DNA from: Camellia lanceoleosa
Lineage: Eukaryota > Streptophyta > Magnoliopsida > Ericales > Theaceae
Length of the DNA stretch: 64,000 nt
Direction of reading: 5' to 3'
Assembly: GCA_025200525.1 (NCBI GenBank)
Contig: CM045770.1
Coordinates: forward strand, 134,630,200-134,694,199
In this document: piece by piece, positions 33,085-43,011 of the stretch
Layout: each line of letters opens with the position of its first letter
How positions within the stretch are numbered: position 1 is the stretch's first letter
Program-made: the position numbers and the translations under genes
The notes under the pieces: generated by a model
What the model was told of the DNA's origin: nothing
Seen by the model: only the letters and a program-made list of their open reading frames with translations
Database searches by the model: none

Positions 33085-33148
33085 TGGCTTAGTAGGTGAC
33101 AATTGGAGCCTAAAGGTTTGCTCCTTTTCAGATCTTAAGTTCAAATCT
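33085..33148 (+). repeat. Possible tRNA-derived SINE fragment (A and B boxes)
   Basis: TGGCTTAGTAGG (33085-33096) fits the Pol III A-box pattern. AGTTCAAATCT (33138-33148) fits the B box with one or two changes. The boxes are about 42 bases apart. No cloverleaf tRNA can be drawn and no clear tail or target duplication was found, so an old SINE is the likeliest reading. Confidence 0.35.
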
Positions 33149-34009
33149 CTTAACCACTAAATACATACTTTCACGAACTGCAAAACATAAGTTCTATTTT
33201 AGAAAGTTTGTTTGGGCGGTAGGAATTTAGTCTAAAAAAATTCTTTAAAGATTAGATAATAACTCATGAAATGCGCCACTTAATCAGCAGAAACTACCAA
33301 AAACATGCGTGACTTGAAGTTGTTATAAAGTCAATTCAAGATTTAAGGTTGGATTTGGCACCTTTTAACAGTCTTTTGTTGATTTTTCTTTTTTCGTGAA
33401 CTTTTTAAACAACTTCAAAGAAAACCTTTTATTTTAAAGTTCAACTACTAGATTAGATGAACCTAAAAAAGTATTTATTCGGTGACTTTTTTTGGATTTT
33501 TTCAAAAAAAAGAAAAAAAAGAAAAAAAGAAAAAATTGGATCCTTTTAGACTAGATGAGCTTAGAAAGCAACTATTGCCAAACGTGAAGGTAAACAATGA
33601 AGAATATTCCAAGATAAAAACAGTACTCCTGCAGTTATCTTTTTTTTTTTTTTCTTTTTTTTTTCAAATAAAATTTTGTCATTAATAAGACATAAATGAA
33701 AAAAATTTAATCATGCCACATTGACTCAATGTCATATAATGTCATATCTAATAAAGAGCGTCTCATCCATCAATAAAACCATGCCTCCACTAAACTTTTG
33801 CTGTGGAAAATTTCCTTGCGTGTGGGTGGAGGAAGGGCTGTAAGTGATTTTTATTTGGGCAATTCACTTTACTTATATGGTATACGTCATTTGCAAATAA
33901 TCCGTGTCGTTTAGAAATAACTAATTAATCTCTTGTAGTTTGTGGACAAAAATGTTTTACCACGTTTCTCATCCAAATGACAGGATTATAAGGGATAAAG
34001 TGAAAAGTT

Positions 34010-35140
34010 TGTCAGAATAATTTTCTGTGTACAATAAATAAAATCAAAATTAAATAAAATAAATAAAATAAATAACGTATCGAAATTATTTTATCAAATT
34101 GAAGAATAATAAAAAGATCAAGTCAAGTGTGTGACACTCTATCTTTAAGACAGATTTGCTCCGTTACGGTGCTTACGGTTAAATGGCGTCTATTTCGCAA
34201 GATACAATAATCTTCACAAATTGTAGTAGCACTCTAAACAATTTGTTCGGCGAACAAAAACCTTTGTTTTTACTCTTTGAATTTTTCCTAAAATTAATAT
34301 AAAGATTATATCATGCAAGAGAGCAAAAGTAGAGGGAAAGTAATGAATTTTCAAATACCAAAGATTGCTGGAATGGCCTCTATTTATGGGCAAACAAACT
34401 GTCCCGAATAGGTACAATTTAGAAGTGAACATGTATAAACTGTTTTTTGAACAGATACAATTCAAATTCAAATAGATTTGCAAACTGTTTGGCAGTTTTA
34501 AAACTGCTCGGAACTGCTGGGTAGTTTATCTAATCTATTGGACAGTTTGAACCTGTTGAACTGTTGAAAATGGACTAAAAAATGGGTACAGATTGGACAT
34601 AAAAAATTGGCTCAAAAAATTTAAATAAATAAATTTTTTGCCGCAAGAATTTTTGAAAAAATTCAAATAAATTTTGTCCAAAAAATTAATGTTAGAACCG
34701 ACCTGACTCACACCCGTGCTCGGCACGGCCGGACGGACGGCGTTTGCAGCACGCGCGCGTTTAATGGTTTGAGCCAATGTTTATTTTGTTTATAACTCAT
34801 CCCTTCTACAAACGTGGGGTGCCCCTTGGGGCCCAAACCAAGGTTGTACACCTAGAACTTATATACACACATAAATTCTCTTCAAGTTTCAATATAGGAC
34901 AATCCATTTTAAAGAAACCCACATTTACTACTTTTATTGTCCATTCCACGAACTCGAAAATGACGTTAAGTTCCCATTCACTCATAAATGGTTTTAACGA
35001 ACTGTCTTCACTGTGTGACTTACCATGCAGCAAGGAACACATCACCTCTTCGGACCCATCCCAAAAGACGTTTGGGGCCCACTTAATTTTGGGCTCAAAG
35101 TTGGCCCAAAATAAGCCTTATAAAACCAAAATTTCCAACA
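34010..35140 (-). repeat. 3' LTR of the minus-strand copia element
   Basis: Minus strand TGTTGGAAATTTTGG at 35140 to the plus-strand TGTCAGAATAA at 34010. Contains about ten CAGTTT/AACTG words between 34480 and 34560. An open frame on the plus strand (34777-35193) is largely shared with the other LTR. Confidence 0.9.
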
Positions 35141-35152
35141 ACCCCCCACACG
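35141..35152 (-). other. Polypurine tract of the minus-strand copia element
   Basis: The minus strand reads GTGTGGGGGGT directly before the 3' LTR start TGTTGGAAA, a typical plus-strand priming tract. Confidence 0.8.
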
Positions 35153-35722
35153 AATGGAATTTGACGGATAGAAAATGCAACAACATGATCTAATTTAGAG
35201 AGTACAGAAATTGAAAATATTCTGCAAAGGATAGGTAGCTTTTGGCTTTGAACCTTCCCTTGTGAGATACTATCAGATTTACTATCTAACTAGTGAACAT
35301 GATGTCTTGAACTGTTCAACCGTTTATGTAAACCAAGACAATAGAACTCACATAGTATATAACCAGACACAGTTTAGTTGTCACTATTGTGTTCATTTTG
35401 GCCCTGCACAACTTAGTCTTTCATGAGTGCTCTAGAGAATTGTAGCCCTTCACAAATCTCATAGAACCGACCCAGTTCACACTCACATAGGTGATTCTTA
35501 TGAAGAGTATCCTATTATACTCCACTAGGTTTACCGAGATATAAGAATTATTAAAAGTATTACTTAACATAAAACGCAGCAGACATCACTATTTTATCAT
35601 AGAAATGGGTAGAAGTTTGACTTCCCAGTGATCCTTCTGAGTCATACACAACTCGGTTGTCCCTTTGAACTTAGATCTTGGTATCTCCAGTCAACTAGGT
35701 TGGGTTGCTGTTGTGGTAACTC

Positions 35723-36200
35723 TTATTTAATAGGTTTAAGTCCCATTCTCTTCGATGAATTCTCAACTAACTCTCTTGCTAATCCTTTGGTTAGTGGATC
35801 CGCTATGTTCTCTTTAGACTTCACATATTCAATGGAAATAATTCCATTAGAGAGTAGTTGTCTTACGGTGTTATGTCGACGATGAATGTGTCGCGACTTA
35901 CCGTTATGCATATGACTTTGTACTCTACCAATTGCTGATTGACTATCGCAATGTATGCATATAGTAGGCACCGGTTTTGGCGACATTGGAATGTTTTCAA
36001 GGAAGTGGCGAAGCCATTTTGCTTCTTCCCCAGCTTCATCTAAAGCTATGAATTCTAATTCCATAGTAGACCCAACAATGCAAGTCTGTTTGGAAGATTT
36101 CCAAGATACAGCCGCACCACCAAAAGTAAAGACATATCCATTGGTAGATTTTGAGTCTCTAGTATCCAATATTCAATTTGCATCATAGTATCCTTCAAGT
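35723..36200 (-). pseudogene. Copia RNase H
   Basis: The best-kept domain of this element, open from 36169 to 35723: [40 protein letters not shown] (catalytic Glu region), [12 protein letters not shown] (Asp) and [17 protein letters not shown] at the end. RNase H removes template RNA during reverse transcription. It is separated from RT by stops and indels, so it would not be made as part of a normal polyprotein. Confidence 0.9.
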
Positions 36201-36239
36201 ACTACTAGATATCTAGTATAATTAAGCCCAATGTTACAA

Positions 36240-37155
36240 GTAAATCAGAGATATCTTAGAACCCTTATAATTGTTTTCCAATGTTCTACTCCTGGATTAC
36301 TCGTATATCTACTTAATTTACTTACTGCGTAAGCTATATCTGGGCGACTGTAGTACATCAAGTACATTAAACTTCCAATAATTTGGGCATACTCTAATTG
36401 AGAAATACTTTCCTGTACATTCTTAGAAAGAAACAAATTAACATCCACAGGTGCTCTAGCAAGATGATCATCATCTTTGCTGAATTTGTCAAGTATTTTC
36501 TCAATTTAATGAGATTGTGACAAAGCATAACCTTCTGATGTTTTGGTAATTTTCATATCAAGAATTACATCAACAATGCCCATGCCCTTCATGTCAAAAT
36601 GTTCATTCAACATTTTCTTGGTAGTTTAATCATATCATTATTACTACCTATGATGAGCATATCATCCACATAAAGACATACAATGACATAACCTTTGTCT
36701 GTGTTTTTAATATAAACACATTTGTCACACTCATTAATTTTAAATCCATTTGACATTATTGCCTTGTCAAATTTCTCATGCCATTACTTTGGTGCTTGTT
36801 TTAAACCATATAATGATTTAACCAATTTACACACTTTCTTTCCTTTTCCTGGAATAGAAAATCCTTCTGGTTGTTCCATGTAAATTTCTTCATTTAACTC
36901 ACCATTTAAAAAAGCGGTTTTCACATCCATTTGATGAATTTCTAGATTGTACAACGATGTAATAGCAATTAGCATTCTAATGGATGTTATTCTAGTAACC
37001 GGTGAATATGTGTCAAAGTAATCAAGACCTTCTTTTTGTTTATACCCTTTGACCACAAGTCTTGCCTTGTATTTGTCAATCGATCCATATGCTTTCATTT
37101 TTCTTTTGAAAATCCACTTGTACCCAAGAGGTTTACATCCTGGTGGTAAGTTCAC
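36240..37155 (-). pseudogene. Copia reverse transcriptase (frameshifted)
   Basis: From 37155 downward: [57 protein letters not shown] (first catalytic Asp) and [14 protein letters not shown] ending at a stop. In the next stretch CLYVDDMLIIGSNND (about 36690-36640) gives the catalytic pair. The fragment 36448-36245 reads [20 protein letters not shown]. Domain order and motifs are complete, but at least two stops or frame changes lie between them. Confidence 0.9.
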
Positions 37156-37161
37156 TAATTC

Positions 37162-38140
37162 CTAAGTGTGATTTTGCAAGATGGATTCAACTTCACTGTT
37201 GACAACTTTTTTCCATAAAGGAGCTTCAGGACTGGACATAGCCTCTTTAAAAGTTAAAGGCTCATTTTCTAACAAAAAAGTTAGAAAATCTAGACCAAAA
37301 GATTTTGAGGTTCTAGCACGTTTACTACGCTTAGGTTCCTCTTCCTCATCTTGATCTATCTCTTGCTCTTGATCTTGTTCTTGATCATTACTAGTAATAG
37401 CATCAAAAGATCTTTTGTTAGTACTAGTCTTTTGTCCAGTCTTATTTGAAAATACATGTTCAAAGAATGATGCATTTTGAGACTCAATAATAGTATTTAC
37501 ATGCATTTCGGTATGTTCTAATTTATGAATCAAAAACCGATATGCATTACTATTCTTGGCATAACCAATGAAAATGCAATCAAGGGTTTTAAGACCTATC
37601 TTAGTCTTTTTAGGATTAGGAATAGCCACTTTAGCCAAACACTCCCACACTTTTAAGTATTTGTAGAATGGTTACTCTTCCATGCCACAATTCATAAGGT
37701 GTTTGATTCATTTTCTTTCGAGGTACTTTATTTAAAATATAATTAGCAGAAAGTATTTATTTCCCCCACAAGTTCTGAGGTAATCCAGAACTTATTAACA
37801 TGGCATTCATCATTTCTTTTAAAGTCCTATTTTTCCTTTCAGCAATTCCATTTTGTTGAGGTGAGTAAGGAGTGATGGTTTGATGAATTATTCCATATTC
37901 TTTACAAAATTCACCAAAAGGTGATTCATATTCACCACCTCTATCACTTCTTAGTTTTTTTGATTTTTTTACCAAGTTGATTTTCAACTTCATTCTTATA
38001 TTGAATGAAAGTTTCCAAAGTTTCATTATTGGTTCGAATTAAACAAACATAACTATATCTAGTATAGTTATCTATAAAAGTGATAAAATATTTTTTTTCC
38101 ACCTCTAGTTTGAATTGATTTAAAGTCACAAATATCACTA
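37162..38140 (-). pseudogene. Copia integrase (frameshifted)
   Basis: The pieces are [18 protein letters not shown] (first Asp region), LRSDRGGEYESPFGEFC (second Asp), TPYSPQQNGIAERKNRTL (Glu), then WECLAKVAIPNPKKTKIGL and FIGYAKNSNAYRFLI from the C-terminal part. A Glu/Asp-rich linker leads to RT. A frame break near 37960-38000 and another near 37700 interrupt it. Confidence 0.9.
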
Positions 38141-38144
38141 TGAA

Positions 38145-39094
38145 TTAACTCAAGTGGTTCCGTACTTCTTTCAATTGAATGAAAAGAAGTTTTGGATAAT
38201 TTTGCCTCAACGCAAATTTCACATTATGATTTAAATTAATGTCAAATTTAGGTAAACATTCCATATTAATTAATCTACGCAAAGATCCATAATTAACATG
38301 TCCAAGTCTACCATGCCATAAATTTGAAGACTCAAGCAAGTAAGAAGAAGATGTATTTTTATTAATAACTGAGCGTACAACGGTCATTACATTCATCTTG
38401 AAAAGGCCATCAGACATGTACCATTTTCCTACATACATCACATTCTTAGTAAGTACAAATTTATCACTCTCAACACTAGCCTAAACCCATTCTTACTCAA
38501 TAAAGATCTGGAAACAAGATTCTTGCGAATGTCTGGTGCATGCAGCACATTGTTGAGAGTGAGTTCCTTTCCAGATGTCATCTTAAGTACAATCTTTCCT
38601 TGTCCTTCAACTTTGGAAGTTGAGGAGTTGCCCATAAAAAGTTATTCACCGTTGTCCACTGTAGAATAAGATATGAACATCTTTTTGTCAGCACAGATGT
38701 GGTGAGTAGCACCGGTGTCCACCCACCATTCCTTAGGATTTTCGACAAGATTTTCCTCGGAATCAATTGCAGAAAGATTGATGTCATTTACAACATTGGA
38801 AATATTATCCACTTCGGTCATATGGGCTTGAGCAGGCTTTTTACTTGTTCTTCTTTTTGCTTTTGCTTTTGCCTTTGCTACAGCAATTTTTGGCCTGATG
38901 TCCCTCTTCGTCATAGATGTAACATTCGCCATTAAACTTATACTTTTTATTTTCCCCTCCTTTGGAGCCTTGTGATGAACTTTCTCCAGAAAACTTTCGT
39001 TTCTTTGCTTTTGGAGCATGTTCCACCATATTTGCCTTAGACTCCATTGGATGCTTACCAGCCCGCTTCTCTGAATTGCGGTTGTCCTCCTCAA
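38145..39094 (-). pseudogene. Copia protease and GAG-pre-integrase region (frameshifted)
   Basis: The protease active site WWVDTGATHHICADKKMF lies near 38725-38670, with the catalytic Asp kept. [19 protein letters not shown] and the pre-integrase zinc part LWHGRLGHVNYGSLRRL follow. In the latter the expected CxxC reads CAL in a shifted frame. Frames change near 38640 and 38440. Confidence 0.85.
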
Positions 39095-39758
39095 TCCTTA
39101 AACGCACAATTAATTCTTCTAAAGACATTTCTTTGCGTTTGTGTTTGAGGTAGTTTTTGAATTCCTTCCATCCTTGTGGTAATTTCTCAATTAAGGCTGC
39201 AACTTGGAAAAATTCACTAAGAGACATGCCTTCTGCATGAATATTATGCACAATGAATTGGAGATCTTGAACTTGGCTAATCAAAGTCTTAGAATCAACC
39301 ATCACAAAATCCAAGAATTTGCCAACCACAAATTTCTTTAAATCGGCATCTTCCGTTTTGTACTTTTTCTCCAAAGACTCCCAAAGTTCCTTTGCTGTTT
39401 TGATAGGACTGTAGACGTTGTATAATGTGTTGTCAAGTCCGTTCAAGATGTAGTTCTGGCAAAGGAAATTAGCATATTTCCAGGCATCAACCGCAACAAC
39501 CACTTGTCGGTCAGTTTCATCCTCATTTAGAGTAGGAGCATTCTTACGGAGAAAATGAGCCAGGTTCAGAATTGTAAGATAGAACAGCATTTTCTGTTGC
39601 CATCTTTTAAAATCAATTCTAGAGAACTTCTCTGGCTTCTCACCATGATTTACCGGTACTGTCACAACAGGAGAGGGGGTTGGCGCAATTGCAGCCACCA
39701 TACCAGTACTCGTTTGAGCATTTGTTTTAGTAGCCACAAATTTTAAATTATAAAACAA
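38841..39758 (-). pseudogene. Copia gag
   Basis: An open frame of about 300 codons, the longest in this element. [38 protein letters not shown] and [19 protein letters not shown] are typical of one large group of plant copia gag proteins. The zinc knuckle [14 protein letters not shown] has lost its second Cys (Tyr instead). The frame runs into Lys-rich sequence and overlaps the protease frame. Gag alone could still be readable, but the knuckle change and disabled pol suggest a relic. Confidence 0.88.
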
Positions 39759-40358
39759 AATTATAATTAGAATTTTATACTACACAGAAAATTAATCCAA
39801 AACCACAGAATTAAATTCTGTAAAAATAAAAGAAACAAGAAATGTAACTTTTATTTTTCAATTAATTTGAAAATAAAATAAAATTTTATTTATCCAAATT
39901 AATTCCACACAGAAAAATAAATTCTGTAAAATAAAAGAAACATGAAATGTAACTTTTATTTTCAATTAATTTGAAAATAAAATAAAATTTTATTTAACCA
40001 AATTAATTCCATACAAAAAATTACATTTCTATAACACTTCAATAATTAAAATATTGAAACAGAATTTTAATTAATAAACACTCAGAAATAATTTCTGAAA
40101 ACCAAAATTAATTTCTAACAAAATTCCACAAATAAATATTCTGAATCGTTAATGACACAAGTATATTACTACTAATTGTCAAAGAAAGTAAACAGTATAT
40201 TACTACTATCTGTCAAATAGTATTATACTACTATTTGTTTTCCAACCAGAATATTATTTTGTACAATCACAGAAAATAATTTTCTGTAAGAAGAAAAAGA
40301 AGAAAGGAAAAAAATGAAAATTCTGTATAAACAGAATAATTCGAATATGTTTTAAGAT
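39759..40358 (-). other. Leader of the minus-strand copia element with a 106-bp tandem duplication
   Basis: AT-rich, non-coding. The unit starting ATTCTGTAAA at 39815 is repeated from 39921 with few differences, up to about 40020. The words AGTATATTACTACTA are repeated three times near 40150-40230. The bases next to the LTR do not match the tRNA-Met primer sequence. Confidence 0.7.
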
Positions 40359-41482
40359 TGTTGGAACAATCTTCTATGTACGATAAATAAAATTGAAATT
40401 AAATCAAACAAATAAAATAAATAACATACCGAAATTATTTTACCAAACCGAAGAATAATAAAAAGATCAAGTCGAGTGTGTGACACTTTGTCCTTAAGAC
40501 ATATTCGCCCTGCTACAGTGCTTACAGTTAAGTGACGTCTATCTCTTAGTATACAATGATCTTCACAAATTATAGTAGCACTCCAAACAATTTCTTCAGC
40601 GAACAAAAACCTGTGTTCTGACTCTCTAAATTTTTCCTAAAATTAATATAAAGATTATATCATGCAAGAGGGAAAAAGGAGAGGGAAAGTAATAAATTTT
40701 CAGATACCAAAGACTGCTGGAATGGCCTCTATTTATAGGCAAATAAACTGTCTCGAACAGGTACGATTTAGAAGTGAACAGGTGTAAACTATTTTTTGAA
40801 CATATTCAATTCAAATTCAAACAGATCTGCAAACTGTTTGGCAGTTTTAAAATTTCTTGGAACTACTGGGCAGTTTACCTAATCTATTGGACAGTTTGAA
40901 CCTATTGAACTGTTGAAAATTGATTGAAAAACGCGTACAGATTGGACAGAAAAAATTGACGCAAAAAATTTAAATAAATAAATTTTTTGCCGCAAGAATT
41001 TTTGGAAAAATTCAAATCAATTTTGTTCAAAAAATTAATGTTAGAATCGACCTGATCCACAACTGCGCACAGTATGGATGGACGGCGGCAGTGCATGCGT
41101 GTGTGGTGGTTTGAGCCAAGGTTTATTTTGTCAAAAACTCCTCCCTTCTACAAACTTGGGGTGCCCCTTGGGGCCCAACCCAAGGTTGTACACCTAGAAC
41201 TTATATACACACATAAGTTCTCTTCAAGTTTCAATGTTGGACAACCCATTTTAATGAAACCCACATTTACCACTTTTATTGTCCATTCTACGAACCTGAA
41301 AACGACGTCAAGTTCCCATTCACTCATAAATTGTTTTCACGAACCGTCTTCACTGTGTGACTTACCATGCGGCAAGGAACATATCACCTCTTCGGACCTA
41401 CCCCAAAAGACGTTTGGGGCCCACTCAATTTTGGGCTTAAAGTTAGCCCAAAATAAGCCTTATAAAACCACATTTTCCAAGG
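40359..41482 (-). repeat. 5' LTR of the minus-strand copia element
   Basis: Pairs with 34010-35140 over the whole length. On the minus strand a TATATAAG-like box lies near 41200-41212. The outermost bases read GG instead of the expected CA (41481-41482), so the terminal dinucleotide is mutated. Confidence 0.88.
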
Positions 41483-41674
41483 CATTTAAGTCAAGTTGCA
41501 AGTTCCATTAGGGATAATTTGTGGTGTATTTTAATCTACAAAATTATAAGGTGTTGATTATTTCTAAATGACAAGAAAGTTTTGTGCAAATGACTTATTT
41601 TATAAATGTAAACTGAATTGTTTTTTTAAAATAAATTTTTAAAGAAGATAGATAAATTATCATCAACAATGATA

Positions 41675-41782
41675 GAGATCTCCTTTTTGGAAGACCTCTA
41701 CAACCTCCAAAGTGATCCACACCACTCATGAGTGGTGTGGATCACTTTGGAGGTTATGGAAGCCCTCCAGAAAGGGGGTCTC
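41675..41782. repeat. Loopless palindrome, 54-base arms
   Basis: The inner 27 bases of each arm (41702-41728 and 41729-41755) are exact reverse complements meeting at CACTCA/TGAGTG with no spacer. The outer 27 bases still pair except at about eight positions, all of which are transitions. No coding content. It may be an extruding or foldback remnant, or a recent inverted duplication. Confidence 0.9.
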
Positions 41783-41796
41783 ACTCATTTTCCAAT

Positions 41797-42236
41797 TATC
41801 ATAAGGCATAACTCCCCTTCACACATCATTTCTTTATATTTTTTCATACTAAGACGCAACTCCACTTCATACCTCATCCCTCTATATTCTTTCATACCTC
41901 TCTTGTGGGGTTTACTCCAAGTACACACAGATAATCTGAACAGTCTATCTTATAGGTCTGGCGATAAAGGTAATTCACAGAAAAAAATTAGCTTGATTGG
42001 ACAAATATAAAAACATAAACAATGATTTAAGTTTACAATACATGGATAATCATTTTATAAAACAAAATACGATTTGTTTATGTTTTTATAGTTGTCTGGT
42101 GAAATTGATTTTTTGTATGATTAACTTTTATTGTGAGGTCTATTAGATAGATGGTTCAGATCATTTGTGTGTTAGGACCCACAAGAAAGGTATGGAAAGA
42201 TGAGGTATGGAGGAGAGCTTGTTCCATTATGATATC
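41797..42236. mobile_element. Foldback/MITE-like element with long imperfect inverted repeat
   Basis: The left arm (41797-42022) and right arm (42074-42236) are reverse complements with gaps. For example ATAAAAACATAAACAA faces TTGTTTATGTTTTTAT, AATCTGAAC faces GTTCAGATC, and CATACCTC faces GAGGTATG. The left arm also contains a second, degenerate copy of its own 45-bp outer part. The loop is about 50 bp. No ORF of interest; superfamily unknown because the ends are not sharp. Confidence 0.65.
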
Positions 42237-43011
42237 CTATAGTCTATATGGTTTTATTTATTAGGGTTAATTGGTGAAAAGTCCAATCTAAAGATAGTGT
42301 AAGGCATCAGATCCAAGGAAAAATCTTTTTAGGTGATAAGGACATTTGTTAATCAAAAGTACATTATCTCCTATCTGTTTAAATCTTTTTTTTATTTGTT
42401 CAATTTTTTGAACCTATGTGTTCTAATTTGTATCTTTATGTTGAAATTCATCAAACATATTTTCATTATTTGTTGAAATTCACCAAGCTTATTTTTCCTA
42501 TCTATTGAAATTCACCAAGCCTATTTCTTTTATCTATCCAATTTGAATCTACCTGTCTTTTTTTTTTTTTTTTTTTTGTCTATTTAAATTGAATCTATTT
42601 ATCCAAATTATTTATCATAATTTGGACAGATAGGTGATTCTCAAAGTGAGAAAAACAGACACATATAACCACAAAAATAGGTGACTCTTAAAGAACACAC
42701 ACAGATAACCACCTCACCAAACAGAGCTTCAAAGATTAGAGATGAAGCCATCGTTAATCTATACTCATTATTAACAATTTTACACAAAAATTCATATAAG
42801 AATCATTATCAATCCTTGCTCCAACGGCTGCTATTCATATTTGGAGTTGAGAAAAGCCAAAACTGCACAACAAACACAAAGAAGAAGAATTAGTGCTTGT
42901 GGGAAGAGCTAATTGTTCCGTTATCATTCGCAAATGCGCGAGAGCAGGGGAATACAAAAACATCAATAAAATTCATTTGCCGCCACTCGTTGGGATCGAA
43001 AGAATTGCTTT
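42237..43011. other. Unassigned AT-rich DNA with a short tandem repeat
   Basis: TTGAAATTCACCAAGCYTATT is repeated with variation two to three times at about 45-bp spacing near 42440-42540, followed by a poly-T run (42551-42576). The frames at 42681-42893 and 42893-43099 have no recognisable family. Confidence 0.55.

Larger units (their letters stand above)
32192..34009. other. Unassigned AT-rich DNA between two retrotransposons
   Basis: No gene is supported. It holds a degenerate tandem repeat (32330-32660), a Pol III-like box pair (33085-33148), an A/G-rich run at 33505-33535 and a T-rich run at 33639-33664. The small frame 33482-33685 is low-complexity lysine and phenylalanine and is not credible. 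Confidence 0.6.
34010..41482 (-). mobile_element. Copia element, full length, minus strand
   Basis: Direct LTR repeats (34010-35140 and 40359-41482) enclose gag (right) through RNase H (left), so it is read on the minus strand. Coding order is gag, protease, integrase, RT, RNase H, which is copia. LTRs differ visibly (roughly a tenth of positions by eye), and the coding region holds multiple frameshifts, so it is old. The expected tRNA-Met primer site is absent next to the 5' LTR. AAGTT lies before the left LTR (34005-34009) and again at 41493-41497, about ten bases beyond the right LTR end. That is only a candidate duplication. Confidence 0.93.

Noticed and set aside
33482..33685. Small frame with Lys-rich start
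   Set aside because: Low-complexity A/G and T runs; no homology signal.
35628..36188. Plus-strand frames opposite copia RNase H
   Set aside because: Shadows of the minus-strand RNase H, which shows all expected motifs.
34005..41497. AAGTT as target duplication of the minus-strand copia element
   Set aside because: The right copy lies about ten bases beyond the LTR end inferred from the paired LTR, so it is kept only as a candidate.
41732..42010. Plus-strand frame of 92 codons
   Set aside because: Covers half of the palindrome and the foldback arm; sequence is explained by those structures.
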